Of a stretch of DNA of 64,000 nt, positions 53,852 to 62,025 are shown in pieces. Source of the DNA: Candidatus Melainabacteria bacterium (GTDB lineage Bacteria; Cyanobacteriota; Vampirovibrionia; Obscuribacterales; Obscuribacteraceae); the NCBI GenBank assembly GCA_003153555.1, contig PLZS01000088.1, positions 21,180-85,179 of the forward strand, written 5' to 3'. The notes beneath the pieces were generated by a model, which worked only from the letters and a program-made list of their open reading frames with translations, ran no database searches and was not told the DNA's origin. The position numbers and the translations under genes are program-made. Position 1 is the first letter of the stretch. Each line of letters begins with the position of its first letter.

Positions 53852-54099
53852 TCTTGACCTGCGGTTGCTCGTATAGAAGCTTTTAGTCAGCTCCGTAAGA
53901 AGCTGCCGTGTGATTTAAGCGTCATTATTGTCTCATATCGGCAGTCAGGCGCTACCAGACAGGACAAATTATCGTAATTTCATAATACTTTGCACGTTCC
54001 TGAGACTCTCAATTTCGGGATCATTTGGCTCGGTAAACAGATTCTTCCCTGCCGATGGTCGTATAATCTTGAATTCAATAGCAGTATGGAGATGCCGAC
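53852..54099. promoter_or_regulatory. Divergent promoter region between allB and uricase
   Basis: 248 bp separating the minus-strand allB operon from plus-strand uricase. TATAAT at 54062-54067 is a likely -10 for uricase, putting a start near 54074; no good -35 is seen, which suits an activator- or repressor-controlled promoter. No regulator gene (e.g. MarR/HucR, LysR, GntR) is in the cluster. Confidence 0.5.
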
Positions 54100-54990
54100 A
54101 TGAGCGGGTCAGATCAACGCACCAATATAGCGCAGGATGAACGTACCGCAGGTGTCTTAGTCCAAAACGCGTATGGGAAATCTAAGGTCAGATTGACTAA
54201 AGTAACGCGCTCGGAAGATCGACATATATTCAAAGAAATTTGTGTCGATATTCAGCTACAAGGGGATTTTGAGCGCACTTATACAGTCGGTGACAACAGC
54301 CAAGTGGTCGCCACAGACTCAATGAAAAATCTGGTTTACGTGCTTGCTAGTAACCATCCGCTTGAGGATATCGAATCATTCGGCAAGAGTTTGGCAGAGC
54401 ACATTTTGACAACATACAAGCATGTACGCAGCGTCGACGTTAGGCTCGTCGAAGAATTATGGCATCGCATTTTGGTCGATGGAAAGCCTCATGCGCATGC
54501 ATTCTTTGGCGCCGGGACTGAAAAACGCGTAGCTGAAATTAAAGCAACGCAGCAGTCGATCGAGATCAAGTCGGGAATTGAGGCTCTGAAGTTAGTCAAA
54601 ACAACTGACTCTGAATTCTGGGGGTTTATCAGAGACAAGCACACGACGTTACCTGACGTCAAAGATCGCATTTTCGGGACAAGTGTCTCTGTACACTGGT
54701 TGTATCTAAGTGGAAATCCGGATTTCCAAAAAGCTTATGACACCGTACGAAACGTGGTTCTTGAGTGTTTTGCCACACATCGAAGCCTTGCCGTTCAACA
54801 TACCATGAATGAAATTGGCCAAGTGGCGTTGGCTCGGGTACCTGATATTCGAGAAATCTCTATCGTTATGCCGAACGAGCATCGCATTCCATTCAATCTG
54901 GAACCATTTGCTCTAGAGAATAAAAACGAAATATTCATCACTACTGATCAACCCTATGGACTAATCTCAGCAACGCTGAAGCGCGTCTAA
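54100..54990 (+). CDS. Urate oxidase (uricase), cofactor-free
   Basis: 296 aa tandem T-fold enzyme oxidising urate with O2 to 5-hydroxyisourate and H2O2. Recognised from NAYGKSKVRLTKV (Lys of the catalytic dyad), GDNSQVVATDSMKNLVYVLA (Thr and peroxide-site region), FGKSLAEHIL, AVQHTMNEIGQ and PNEHRIPFNLE near the C-terminus, equivalent to the eukaryotic NKHYFPVDL. GGAG lies 8 nt upstream. It opens the urate branch. No catalase lies in the window to deal with its peroxide. Confidence 0.95.
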   Translation: MSGSDQRTNIAQDERTAGVLVQNAYGKSKVRLTKVTRSEDRHIFKEICVDIQLQGDFERTYTVGDNSQVVATDSMKNLVYVLASNHPLEDIESFGKSLAEHILTTYKHVRSVDVRLVEELWHRILVDGKPHAHAFFGAGTEKRVAEIKATQQSIEIKSGIEALKLVKTTDSEFWGFIRDKHTTLPDVKDRIFGTSVSVHWLYLSGNPDFQKAYDTVRNVVLECFATHRSLAVQHTMNEIGQVALARVPDIREISIVMPNEHRIPFNLEPFALENKNEIFITTDQPYGLISATLKRV

Positions 54991-55107
54991 GCATGGCTTC
55001 GATCACTTAGCGCGCTAGTCAGTGCAGCATCGTATTCATAAATTGCTTTCTCGTTCCGATGCAATTGCTGACAAATGTCATGTCGCTCAGCTTTGAGCGC
55101 ACTTGTT

Positions 55108-56445
55108 CTACACAAGCTTTTTAGGTAAGTCTAATCGTTGAACAGCACCTACGCTGACGACTGAGACCAGGGTGAAAAATATCAACAAGGCAAATGCACC
55201 AGCGAAGTTGCCTGTTCTTGCGGCTATCATGCCTGTTAGAGCAGGCGCCATTATCGAAGCAATGGCAGAGCAACAGTTCATAATCCCCTGGCTCGTGGCA
55301 GCGCGGTCCTTAGCGAGATCGCAGTTAATGGCGTAGAAAGCAGCGTTGGGCATCATACCGAAACCCACACCCAGCGAAATGAAAATCATTGATACCGACA
55401 ATGAAGGACTGAACAAGAGCGGTACGTATGACAAGCCCGATATCAGCTGACAGATACAGATCAAATATGAACGTGAAATTTGCTTGCTTCCGGTTTTGAT
55501 CCACAACCAGTCCGACAAGTAGCCTGCCACCGGCAGTAGTATCGCTGCAGTTAGCCAGGGAGCGATCAAAAGATAGCCAGCTTCTTTGAGTTGGACGCCG
55601 TGAGCGTGTTCCAAATATCCTGGAAGCCAGGTAAGAGCGAAGAAGAGTGAATAGCCAAAGGCGAAATAGGCAATGTTGTTTGAAATCAAGGCCGGATTGG
55701 ACAACATTGAGCGCCACGTGGTGGCACCATCGGACCGCTCTTTATTCCGCCGGTCTTGATCGCTAATGGCCCGATCGCTAATCTGTCCTTCGCGAATGTG
55801 CTTAAGCTCGGCTTCGCTAACAAATTTGCTCGAATCCGGATAGTCTCTGAAGAAAAGAAACCAAACGCCTGCCCAAACGACTCCGAACGAAGCCATCACG
55901 ACGAACATTGCTTTCCAACCTACCGAGATGATCAAAGTTGAGATGAGGGGCGCCCCTATGGCCGACGCCATTGGTACTGCACAGAGTCCAAATCCTGTCG
56001 CTCGCACTCTCTCAGACTGCGGCAGCCAGTCAGCCACCACTCTTGTCAGCGCAGGGAAGTGTGGACCCTCTGAGAGCCCAAGAATAATGCGCAGCGCGAG
56101 CAAGGAGGGAAAACCAACTACACACCCCATCAACGCCGTACACGCAGACCACATGACCGCTGCAGCAGGCCAAACCCTGCGAGCGCCCCAACGATCCACA
56201 ATCACGCCGCCGCCCAGGGTCATGACGGCATAGCCAATTCCGAATGCCGCCAGGATATAGCCAAACTGGCTATCGTCAAGACCGAACTCACGCTTAATTG
56301 GACCGATGGCATAAGAGATTGCTGCACGGTCCATGTAATTGACAAGCGTGATCAAAAACGCCAACGCCAAAACAACATAACGATAGTGGCTAACATGAGC
56401 CGAGGTTTCCGCGACGGTTTTTTCTGAGTTATTGACTTGAAACAC
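55108..56445 (-). CDS. MFS transporter, anion:cation symporter (ACS/GudP-ExuT-like); candidate urate/allantoin importer
   Basis: 445 aa, 12 helices. Signature NYMDRAAISYAIGPI in helix 1 and GGVIVDRWGARRVWPAAAVMWS are typical of the ACS family, which carries hexuronates, glucarate, galactonate, phthalate and, in some members, allantoate. The start is GTG 56445 with AAGGA upstream. Position next to uricase suggests uptake of a purine breakdown product. Characterised urate permeases are usually NCS2 proteins, so this is an inference from neighbourhood only. Confidence 0.85.
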   Translation of the reverse strand: MFQVNNSEKTVAETSAHVSHYRYVVLALAFLITLVNYMDRAAISYAIGPIKREFGLDDSQFGYILAAFGIGYAVMTLGGGVIVDRWGARRVWPAAAVMWSACTALMGCVVGFPSLLALRIILGLSEGPHFPALTRVVADWLPQSERVRATGFGLCAVPMASAIGAPLISTLIISVGWKAMFVVMASFGVVWAGVWFLFFRDYPDSSKFVSEAELKHIREGQISDRAISDQDRRNKERSDGATTWRSMLSNPALISNNIAYFAFGYSLFFALTWLPGYLEHAHGVQLKEAGYLLIAPWLTAAILLPVAGYLSDWLWIKTGSKQISRSYLICICQLISGLSYVPLLFSPSLSVSMIFISLGVGFGMMPNAAFYAINCDLAKDRAATSQGIMNCCSAIASIMAPALTGMIAARTGNFAGAFALLIFFTLVSVVSVGAVQRLDLPKKLV

Positions 56446-56904
56446 TTAGTGCATTCCTTTTACCGAACCGCTTGGCATCGATCATTGTTGACAGCTTGCG
56501 CTTGGATAATAACGCTAATGGAGCGGCTTGAGCCGCTTTGGATATTACCAGGTGAATCTTCAACCGTTAACGGTTCATTTTTTTCTCGCTAAAACTTCAG
56601 CCGCTGACGGTTCACTCTTTTCCCAGTTGGACTGTTTACGGTTCAGCATTTCGCGACTGAAAACTCTGTCCTTAGCTATTCACTTTTCGTGGATCGAAAA
56701 ACCAACCGTTAACGGTTCATTTATCAGGACCAACACTGTCGTTCTCTGTAGACGGCGCGGGTGCGCCATTGGAACGCCCTTAAGAAAACAAGAGGTGCAA
56801 GAAATTCGCAAGAAACCTGCAATTGGGATGCAAGAACATCGCCCTATTATTCAGTCATCGAACCGGCGTTTACCCAGATTTTTCAGTCCTAGGAGTATTT
56901 AGCA
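56446..56904. other. Long intergenic region holding a palindrome array
   Basis: About 460 bp. The segment 56562-56717 contains four members of the AACCGTTAACGGTT family (listed separately). ORF 56528..56902 through it has repeat-derived, non-coding-looking translation. The downstream part to 56904 carries AGGAG before ATG 56905. Confidence 0.5.
56562..56717. repeat. Array of four AACCGTTAACGGTT-type palindromes
   Basis: AACCGTTAACGGTT at 56562-56575 and 56704-56717 are perfect; AGCCGCTGACGGTT at 56599-56612 and ACTGTTTACGGTTC at 56631-56644 are degenerate. Most are followed by CA and a T-rich stretch (CATTT, CACTCTTTT). Spacing 37, 32 and 73 bp. The same core is found singly at 1476 and 48025. 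Confidence 0.8.
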
Positions 56905-57610
56905 ATGTCACCACCAAATTCACAAGATACGTTCAGAGAAGCTGGTCATCAAAGCATGGAAGCACTGAGAAATGTAGAACACGGATTTGCTGACTTCGGA
57001 CATGCGATATCTGATGCATGGGGTGCCGGAGTCAAGCTAAATAAAGCTGCAATTCAGGCGACTTGCGAATCCGGGCAAGCAGTGGAACATGCTTCAGGTC
57101 GAGTCGTAAACGCTGCTGGTACGGAATTGGCTAGAGAGAATAGAGAGTTGGTCCACGGCGCCCAAGACTTAGGCAGAAAGGCAATTCGTGGGGTTCATGC
57201 TGCCGGTGAGGAATTGGCTAGAGAGAATAAAGAGTTGGTCCACGGCGCCCAAGAAATTGGTCATTAAAGTAGCTCACGGGGCTCACGTTGTTGGCAAGGA
57301 ATTACAAAGAGAAGAAAGAGTAGTCGTCCATGGCGCCCAAGTACTTGGTGAGGCTGTTGCTCACGGCGTTCACGCTGGTACAAAACGAATCGGCGACCAC
57401 ATCCATGATCGACCGTTAACAGCGATTCTTGAGGGACCATTTGTAATCGTGGATGGTTTGGCTCGTGGAGGTATTGAGAAATCACACGATCAACCAGCAG
57501 CCCACAATTCCCTCACTGAAAAGCCACACGAGAAGCAAGCGCCGGTGCATAACCTACAGAAAAATAATCAGAACACTCATGTATTGCCTAGTTTAGAAAT
57601 CAAGTTTTAA
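56905..57610 (+). pseudogene. 29-aa-repeat protein gene interrupted by a +1 frameshift
   Basis: ORF 56905..57267 (120 aa) and ORF 57188..57610 (another frame) are two halves of one gene. Both encode repeats of the type AGEELARENKELVHGAQEIG; after the break it continues KVAHGAHVVGKELQREERVV and VVHGAQVLGEAVAHGVHAGTK. The DNA copies starting GAATTGG/GAATTAC lie at 57124, 57211 and 57299, i.e. spacings of 87 and 88 bp, so one extra base (T in CATTAAA, near 57257-57270) sits in the third unit. Removing it restores a ~234-aa reading frame of amphipathic helical repeats. It may be a pseudogene, an assembly error or a programmed shift. AGGAG precedes the ATG. Confidence 0.75.
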
Positions 57611-57993
57611 AACATTCCTTTCAGGCAAGCAAAGCACCCAGGTTAAGTCGTGTCCAGTGACAGTCCTTAATTAACCTGGTGTTTCGCCTTTCTGCATCCT
57701 TTATTCAGAAGGCTTTACAACCAGAATAATAGGACTGTTATGAATAATTTTTAACTGTTCGAGAAAGATCGCCTAAACGAGCGGATTGGAGTGCCTATTC
57801 CTGACACTACGCGTGGTGCATTGACTGAGTAAACCAACTACTTGAATACTTAAATAAAGCTCAGACGAGCAGTAATTAGGTACTTCGACTGGCTGATTGC
57901 TCGCAAAAGACATATTATTGAAAATTCGATCATAGCCTTCGTAATTACCAAATGCGCGACTCTAATTAGTACCAAGTACGAACTGGATAACCG
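57611..57993. other. Intergenic region
   Basis: About 380 bp with no convincing gene. It begins with a weak terminator-like inverted repeat (57635-57692) and is then AT-rich. The promoter of the following gene should lie here; none was resolved. Confidence 0.45.
57635..57692 (+). terminator. Possible terminator of the repeat-protein gene
   Basis: CACCcAGGTTAA at 57635-57646 pairs with TTAACCTGGTG at 57671-57681, with a large loop, followed by TTTCGCCTTT. Confidence 0.4.
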
Positions 57994-58677
57994 ATGCGCA
58001 AAGGAACCATCAAACTGATGAATAGAGCGAAAAATTTGAGAAACACTGGTCGAGCGGCTGTGTGGAGCGTTTTCCTGTCTGCAGCCTGGTCGGTTCAATC
58101 TTTCAACTGTCAGCCCGTTCAAGCTCAAGAAGATTCAGGGGTTGGCTATTATTCAAATGGCTATAAACCAATTCAGAATGAACAGTTTTTGGGAATGGCT
58201 CACAATTCGCCTGAAACATCTCTGTTTCGTGCCGAGCTTGCTATAAACAGGGAGCAGTGGGGTCTCGCGGTTAAGTTTTTACGGAAATCGATGCGAGGTG
58301 ACGACGAAGACATTGATACGCACAAATATCTAGCCATCTGTCTCGAAAAACAAATGGAAGAGCAACCCGAAAGAGATCCTGCAATGTACAAAGAATGCAT
58401 TAAAGAATGGCTTATAGTGCTGCGCAATATGAAGGGTCCCGAAAAAGGTCTTAGTTGGAAAAATGGACTAAGTCCTACCAATAATAAGAAGTGGGAAGAC
58501 GAGCAAGGTGCAATGATGGCTCGTCAACACTTGACTCAACTTACCGGTTCGGAGCCGAAGCGTTGGGAAACCAACGACAAATTTGTGGCGAGAATAACCA
58601 AACCAGCCGAAGAGAATGTGCACGCGAAAGTGTTGAGCAAAAAACCTGCTGCGTTGCAATCCGGTGTCGATCAGTAA
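57994..58677 (+). CDS. Exported protein with TPR-like helical region, unknown function
   Basis: 227 aa (219 if ATG 58018 is used; AAAGGA lies 11 nt before the latter). A basic N-terminus and hydrophobic segment (AAVWSVFLSAAWSVQSFNCQ) form a signal peptide, ending near PVQAQ. SLFRAELAINREQWGLAVKF and DIDTHKYLAICLEKQMEEQP resemble TPR helices. The C-terminal portion is polar. No catalytic motif; probably a periplasmic or surface protein. Confidence 0.65.
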   Translation: MRKGTIKLMNRAKNLRNTGRAAVWSVFLSAAWSVQSFNCQPVQAQEDSGVGYYSNGYKPIQNEQFLGMAHNSPETSLFRAELAINREQWGLAVKFLRKSMRGDDEDIDTHKYLAICLEKQMEEQPERDPAMYKECIKEWLIVLRNMKGPEKGLSWKNGLSPTNNKKWEDEQGAMMARQHLTQLTGSEPKRWETNDKFVARITKPAEENVHAKVLSKKPAALQSGVDQ

Positions 58678-59108
58678 AATGCAGCATTATTTCATCGCCA
58701 CTGGGCAGGTATGAAATGTACCCTGTCGGAAACGATGATCTATGTTTGATGATTCTCTAAAATCAAAAGACGAATTATCCAGTCAGGATTTAGTCGCGGA
58801 TCCAAGTTTGCCTGAATTATCTATTACGGCATAGACAGAACGTGCAGATAACAAAGCTGCTCAGGCTCTGCAAGAAGACATTTCCATGCCGAGCGCACCG
58901 TATGCGGGGCGAGCTACTGCGATACCGTGAACAGTTTACAGGATGCAATCCACTCTGGTTTCGCACCACAGCTTTTCAACATGCATTGATCGAATTTAGA
59001 TCAATTCTTGTTAAATTAGCCAATGGTTCACAAAATATACACCGCTGCATATTATCGTGAATAGAGGTGGTCAAGTATTGATCGCGGGTATTGTAAGGAG
59101 ATCAAACG
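58678..59108. other. Intergenic region
   Basis: About 430 bp. Short ORFs here show no coding character. AAGGAG just before 59109 is the ribosome-binding site of the next gene. No repeat or RNA structure was recognised. Confidence 0.45.
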
Positions 59109-59432
59109 ATGAAAAAAATTAGCGCATTGTTGTTAGCTTTGGTGGCAGCATCATCATTCGGTTTTAGCCAAAACGCATTTGCCAAATCTACCAAATCAGC
59201 TAATTCAGACACTATTCAGGTAGCAGGCTATACAAAAAAAGATGGCACAGTGGTAAAACCGTACACCCGCAAGAGATCTTCAAAAAGTGCTGAAACCGGC
59301 GCATCTACGTCAGTGAAACAGACCAGTAAAGTTGAAACTCCTGCCGCCACTGAAAAGACCGAATCAACGAAAGTGGAAACAACTTCCACTAAGGACAGCA
59401 CAAAAGCTTCTAAAGGTAAGCATTCGAAGTAG
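59109..59432 (+). CDS. Small secreted Ser/Thr/Lys-rich protein with YTKKDGTVVKPYTR motif
   Basis: 107 aa. AAGGAG 8 nt before the ATG; signal peptide MKKISALLLALVAASSFGFSQNAFA. The mature part opens with VAGYTKKDGTVVKPYTRKRS, a short motif I recall from many small bacterial exported proteins (G-Y-x-x-K/R-D-G-T-x-V-x-P-Y/H). A low-complexity Ser/Thr/Lys/Glu tail follows, predicted disordered. A perfect hairpin follows 39 bp downstream. Function unknown. Confidence 0.72.
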   Translation: MKKISALLLALVAASSFGFSQNAFAKSTKSANSDTIQVAGYTKKDGTVVKPYTRKRSSKSAETGASTSVKQTSKVETPAATEKTESTKVETTSTKDSTKASKGKHSK

Positions 59433-59470
59433 ATAGAAAGCTGCTCACCGGGAGCGATGCTCTAACCGAA

Positions 59471-59514
59471 CTTGCAAGAACGCCTTGATCTCACAATCAA
59501 GGCGTTCTTGCAAG
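59471..59514. terminator. Perfect 19-bp inverted repeat, probable terminator
   Basis: CTTGCAAGAACGCCTTGAT (59471-59489), loop ctcaca, ATCAAGGCGTTCTTGCAAG (59496-59514). It lies just after the small secreted-protein gene. No long T-run follows (TTGTCA), so a structural or processing role is also possible. Confidence 0.6.
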
Positions 59515-59624
59515 TTGTCAGGCACACTTTCGACACAAATCTGCGCAATGATGAATGGGATGAAACCTTACCAAAAGATCAAACTCTTCTGATCAAATTT
59601 ACTAATACCAAGGAGCTCATTTCC

Positions 59625-59792
59625 ATGAAAATCGAAATGAATTCAAACACGGCTATTACGGCCCAACCCGAAAAACAGATGAACCTGTTCTTCATGTTCA
59701 TTGTATTAATGAGCATTCGCACTCTCTTCGAAGGAATGGCAAAGCTTTTGCTTGCTTCGTTGATCAGCTTATGGCCATCTTTGGACAACTAA
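59625..59792 (+). CDS. Small membrane protein, 55 aa
   Basis: The track ORF begins at 59472 inside the hairpin, but ATG 59625 has AAGGAG 9 nt upstream and gives a compact product, MKIEMNSNTAITAQPEKQMN followed by FFMFIVLMSIRTLFEGMAKL and a second hydrophobic stretch LLASLISLWPSL. It therefore has one or two short membrane-associated helices. No family recognised. The good ribosome-binding site is the main evidence that it is real. Confidence 0.5.
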   Translation: MKIEMNSNTAITAQPEKQMNLFFMFIVLMSIRTLFEGMAKLLLASLISLWPSLDN

Positions 59793-60129
59793 CCTATTCG
59801 GTTTTTGCGCGTCCTTACTCATACCAATCCATCACATTCTTCAGTACTGTGATGCCACTTTCGCGCGGGCAGAAATACCCGTCGCACATCATGACATTCT
59901 TCATTTCCGTAAATCGGCATGCTTGCGAACAAACACCTGTCCAGCAGCAGCCACAAAGTTGAAGTAATTGCAGTACCCTATATCCAAACAATTGTGCTTG
60001 AATGTTGATTGAGCGTAATTTGTTCCGGAAATATCCGGGCGTGTGGAACATTGAACGTTGGAGCTGTAATGTAGTTGACACCGGGAGTTCCGGGAGCCTA
60101 CCATTTGTCAGATACTGAAGGAGAACCGG
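59793..60129. other. Intergenic region
   Basis: About 340 bp. A Cys-rich minus-strand ORF (59815..60153) covers it but overlaps the secure start of the next gene and lacks supporting signals. AAGGAG at 60118-60123 serves ATG 60130. Confidence 0.4.
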
Positions 60130-62025
60130 ATGCGGGCTAAGCACCTTTGCCATTTTTTTGCAGTTCTTGGTGCGCTGACATTAACAATTTGTCCAACAAA
60201 TGCCCTGAACGAAGACGTTGTCTTGCAGTCGATGCAAACGGAACTAAATCGATCATTTTCGAAACTGAACAAAGCAGGTGAGTCTAGACTTTATTTTCTC
60301 GCTTATCGCTTGTATGACACGCACGCGATCGAAATTTCGGCTGAGTATGGCGGTTTGATTAGTGACAAACCTGAGAGTCACAAGCGAACCTTGGATATCG
60401 AACTAAGAGTCGGATCTCCTCAAATTGATAATACCCATAAAACTAGGGGCGGTGGACCTCGCATGGGAAGCGGCGATTACAGCTCGCGATCCGGCGTACC
60501 ACTGGATGACGATGAAGCTGCTCTTCGCACCACTTTGTGGGAACGAACAGATGCCGCCTTCAAATCTGCGCAAGCGGATTACCAAAAGGTTTTGACGAAT
60601 CGAGACGTTCGAATTGCAGAAGAAGACAATTCGGACGATTTTTCTAAAGAAAAGCCCGCCGTTTACTATGGCAAACCGCTAGAAATGAATGTTGATCGCA
60701 CCGCATGGGAGTCGCGTCTTCGTCGACTGTCCGCTATTTATCGAACTTATCCGAACATAAAAAGTTCGATGGTGCGTTTTTCCGCAACGAAGACAAAACG
60801 CTATCTAGTAACCAGTGAAGGCACAATAATTGAAGACGAGCACGTCCAATTTCGCGTCTATACAATTGCTGAAGCAACAGCTGACGATGGAATGCGCGTT
60901 TGGTTGTACGACGGAGTAGAAGCGCCTACAAAAGTTGACCTTCCTGACGATCAAAAATTGGATCAAATGGTGCACAAAGTGGCCTCCTCAGTGGAGGCAC
61001 TGAGAGTTGCTAAAGCCGCGGAACCATTTGCCGGCCCAGCCATACTACAAGCAAAGTCTGCTGGCGTTTACTTCCATGAAATTTTTGGTCATCGCATCGA
61101 AGGTCATCGACAAAAAGATGAGGGTGAGGGCCGAACATTTACGAAACTAATTGGCAAGGAAATTATGCCGACCTTCATTACTGTTGTTGACGATCCGCTT
61201 AAGGAACGGCTTGGCACCAAAGCTTTGAACGGATTCTATCGTTATGATGATGAGGGTGTGCCGGCGCAAAGGGCTGTGCTCGTTGACAAGGGCATTCTTA
61301 AAGGTTTCTTGATGGAACGTTCACCCATCCGTGGCTTTGCTAATTCGAACGGACATGGAAGAAGTTCACCCGGCTCGAAACCAGTAGCCAGACAGGCCAA
61401 CTTAATCGTAGATTCTTCGAAACGCGTACCTTATGAAACTTTGCGCGCACAATTAGTTGCTGAAATAAAACGTCAAGGCAAGCCATATGGTTTGGTGTTC
61501 GATGAGATTGCCGGAGGCTTTACAATGACTCAGGCACTGATGCCGCAAGTGTTTAAGTTGAAACCCTTGCGCGTTTGGAGAGTCTTTCCTGATGGTCGAC
61601 CCGATGAATTATTGCGGGGCGTTGATCTTGTCGGCACTCCACTAACATCGCTTGAGCGGATCATTGGCGCCGCCGACGACGATGATGTCTTCAACGGTAC
61701 GTGTGGTGCTGAATCAGGCTGGGTGCCAGTTTCGGCAATCTCACCAAGCCTGCTCTTGCAAACAATTGAAGTCGAGCGGAATTACAAAGAGCAAGACAAG
61801 CCGCCTGTATTGCCACCACCGGACCAAGACAAACAGGCTAAGTCGAACTCCACTGCTAAGTCGAGCAGCGTGCAAACGACGCCTCTCTTAGATCGGGGTC
61901 GAAGCTCGCCAGATGGAGCGGACAGCGTATCACCAGATAAAGCGGACACTACCTCCTCAGATAGAGCGGATAGCGCATCCTCCAATCATTCGGAGAAGAC
62001 TAATGCAGCGAAGAAGCCGCAATGA
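60130..62025 (+). CDS. Exported TldD/PmbA-family metallopeptidase, catalytic subunit
   Basis: 631 aa. AAGGAG 6 nt before the ATG; N-terminal signal peptide (LCHFFAVLGALTLTICPTNA). The TldD/PmbA core runs from about 25 to 560. It contains GVYFHEIFGHRIEGHRQ, i.e. H316-E317-x3-H321, the zinc motif of TldD, and later LKGFLMERSPIRGFANSNGHGR and the C-terminal strand region. The last ~70 residues are Ser/Asp-rich with three 8-aa units (PDGADSVS, PDKADTTS, SDRADSAS). Canonical TldD/TldE are cytoplasmic, so export is unusual. The stop overlaps the start of the paralogue by 4 nt (ATGA). Confidence 0.9.
   Translation: MRAKHLCHFFAVLGALTLTICPTNALNEDVVLQSMQTELNRSFSKLNKAGESRLYFLAYRLYDTHAIEISAEYGGLISDKPESHKRTLDIELRVGSPQIDNTHKTRGGGPRMGSGDYSSRSGVPLDDDEAALRTTLWERTDAAFKSAQADYQKVLTNRDVRIAEEDNSDDFSKEKPAVYYGKPLEMNVDRTAWESRLRRLSAIYRTYPNIKSSMVRFSATKTKRYLVTSEGTIIEDEHVQFRVYTIAEATADDGMRVWLYDGVEAPTKVDLPDDQKLDQMVHKVASSVEALRVAKAAEPFAGPAILQAKSAGVYFHEIFGHRIEGHRQKDEGEGRTFTKLIGKEIMPTFITVVDDPLKERLGTKALNGFYRYDDEGVPAQRAVLVDKGILKGFLMERSPIRGFANSNGHGRSSPGSKPVARQANLIVDSSKRVPYETLRAQLVAEIKRQGKPYGLVFDEIAGGFTMTQALMPQVFKLKPLRVWRVFPDGRPDELLRGVDLVGTPLTSLERIIGAADDDDVFNGTCGAESGWVPVSAISPSLLLQTIEVERNYKEQDKPPVLPPPDQDKQAKSNSTAKSSSVQTTPLLDRGRSSPDGADSVSPDKADTTSSDRADSASSNHSEKTNAAKKPQ

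Noticed and set aside
56562-56717. Possible CRISPR array
   Set aside because: Units are 14-bp palindromes with unequal spacing (37, 32, 73 bp) and degenerate copies; there are no cas genes.
56528-56902. 124-aa plus-strand ORF
   Set aside because: It translates the palindrome array; there is no ribosome-binding site and no coherent protein character.
57257-57270. prfB-style programmed +1 frameshift
   Set aside because: The CAT-TAA-A site lacks a good slip (CAU to AUU) and no Shine-Dalgarno-like stimulator is seen; an indel is simpler, though not excluded.
59815-60153. 112-aa Cys-rich minus-strand ORF
   Set aside because: It overlaps the well-supported start and signal peptide of the TldD-like gene and has no ribosome-binding site or recognisable domain.
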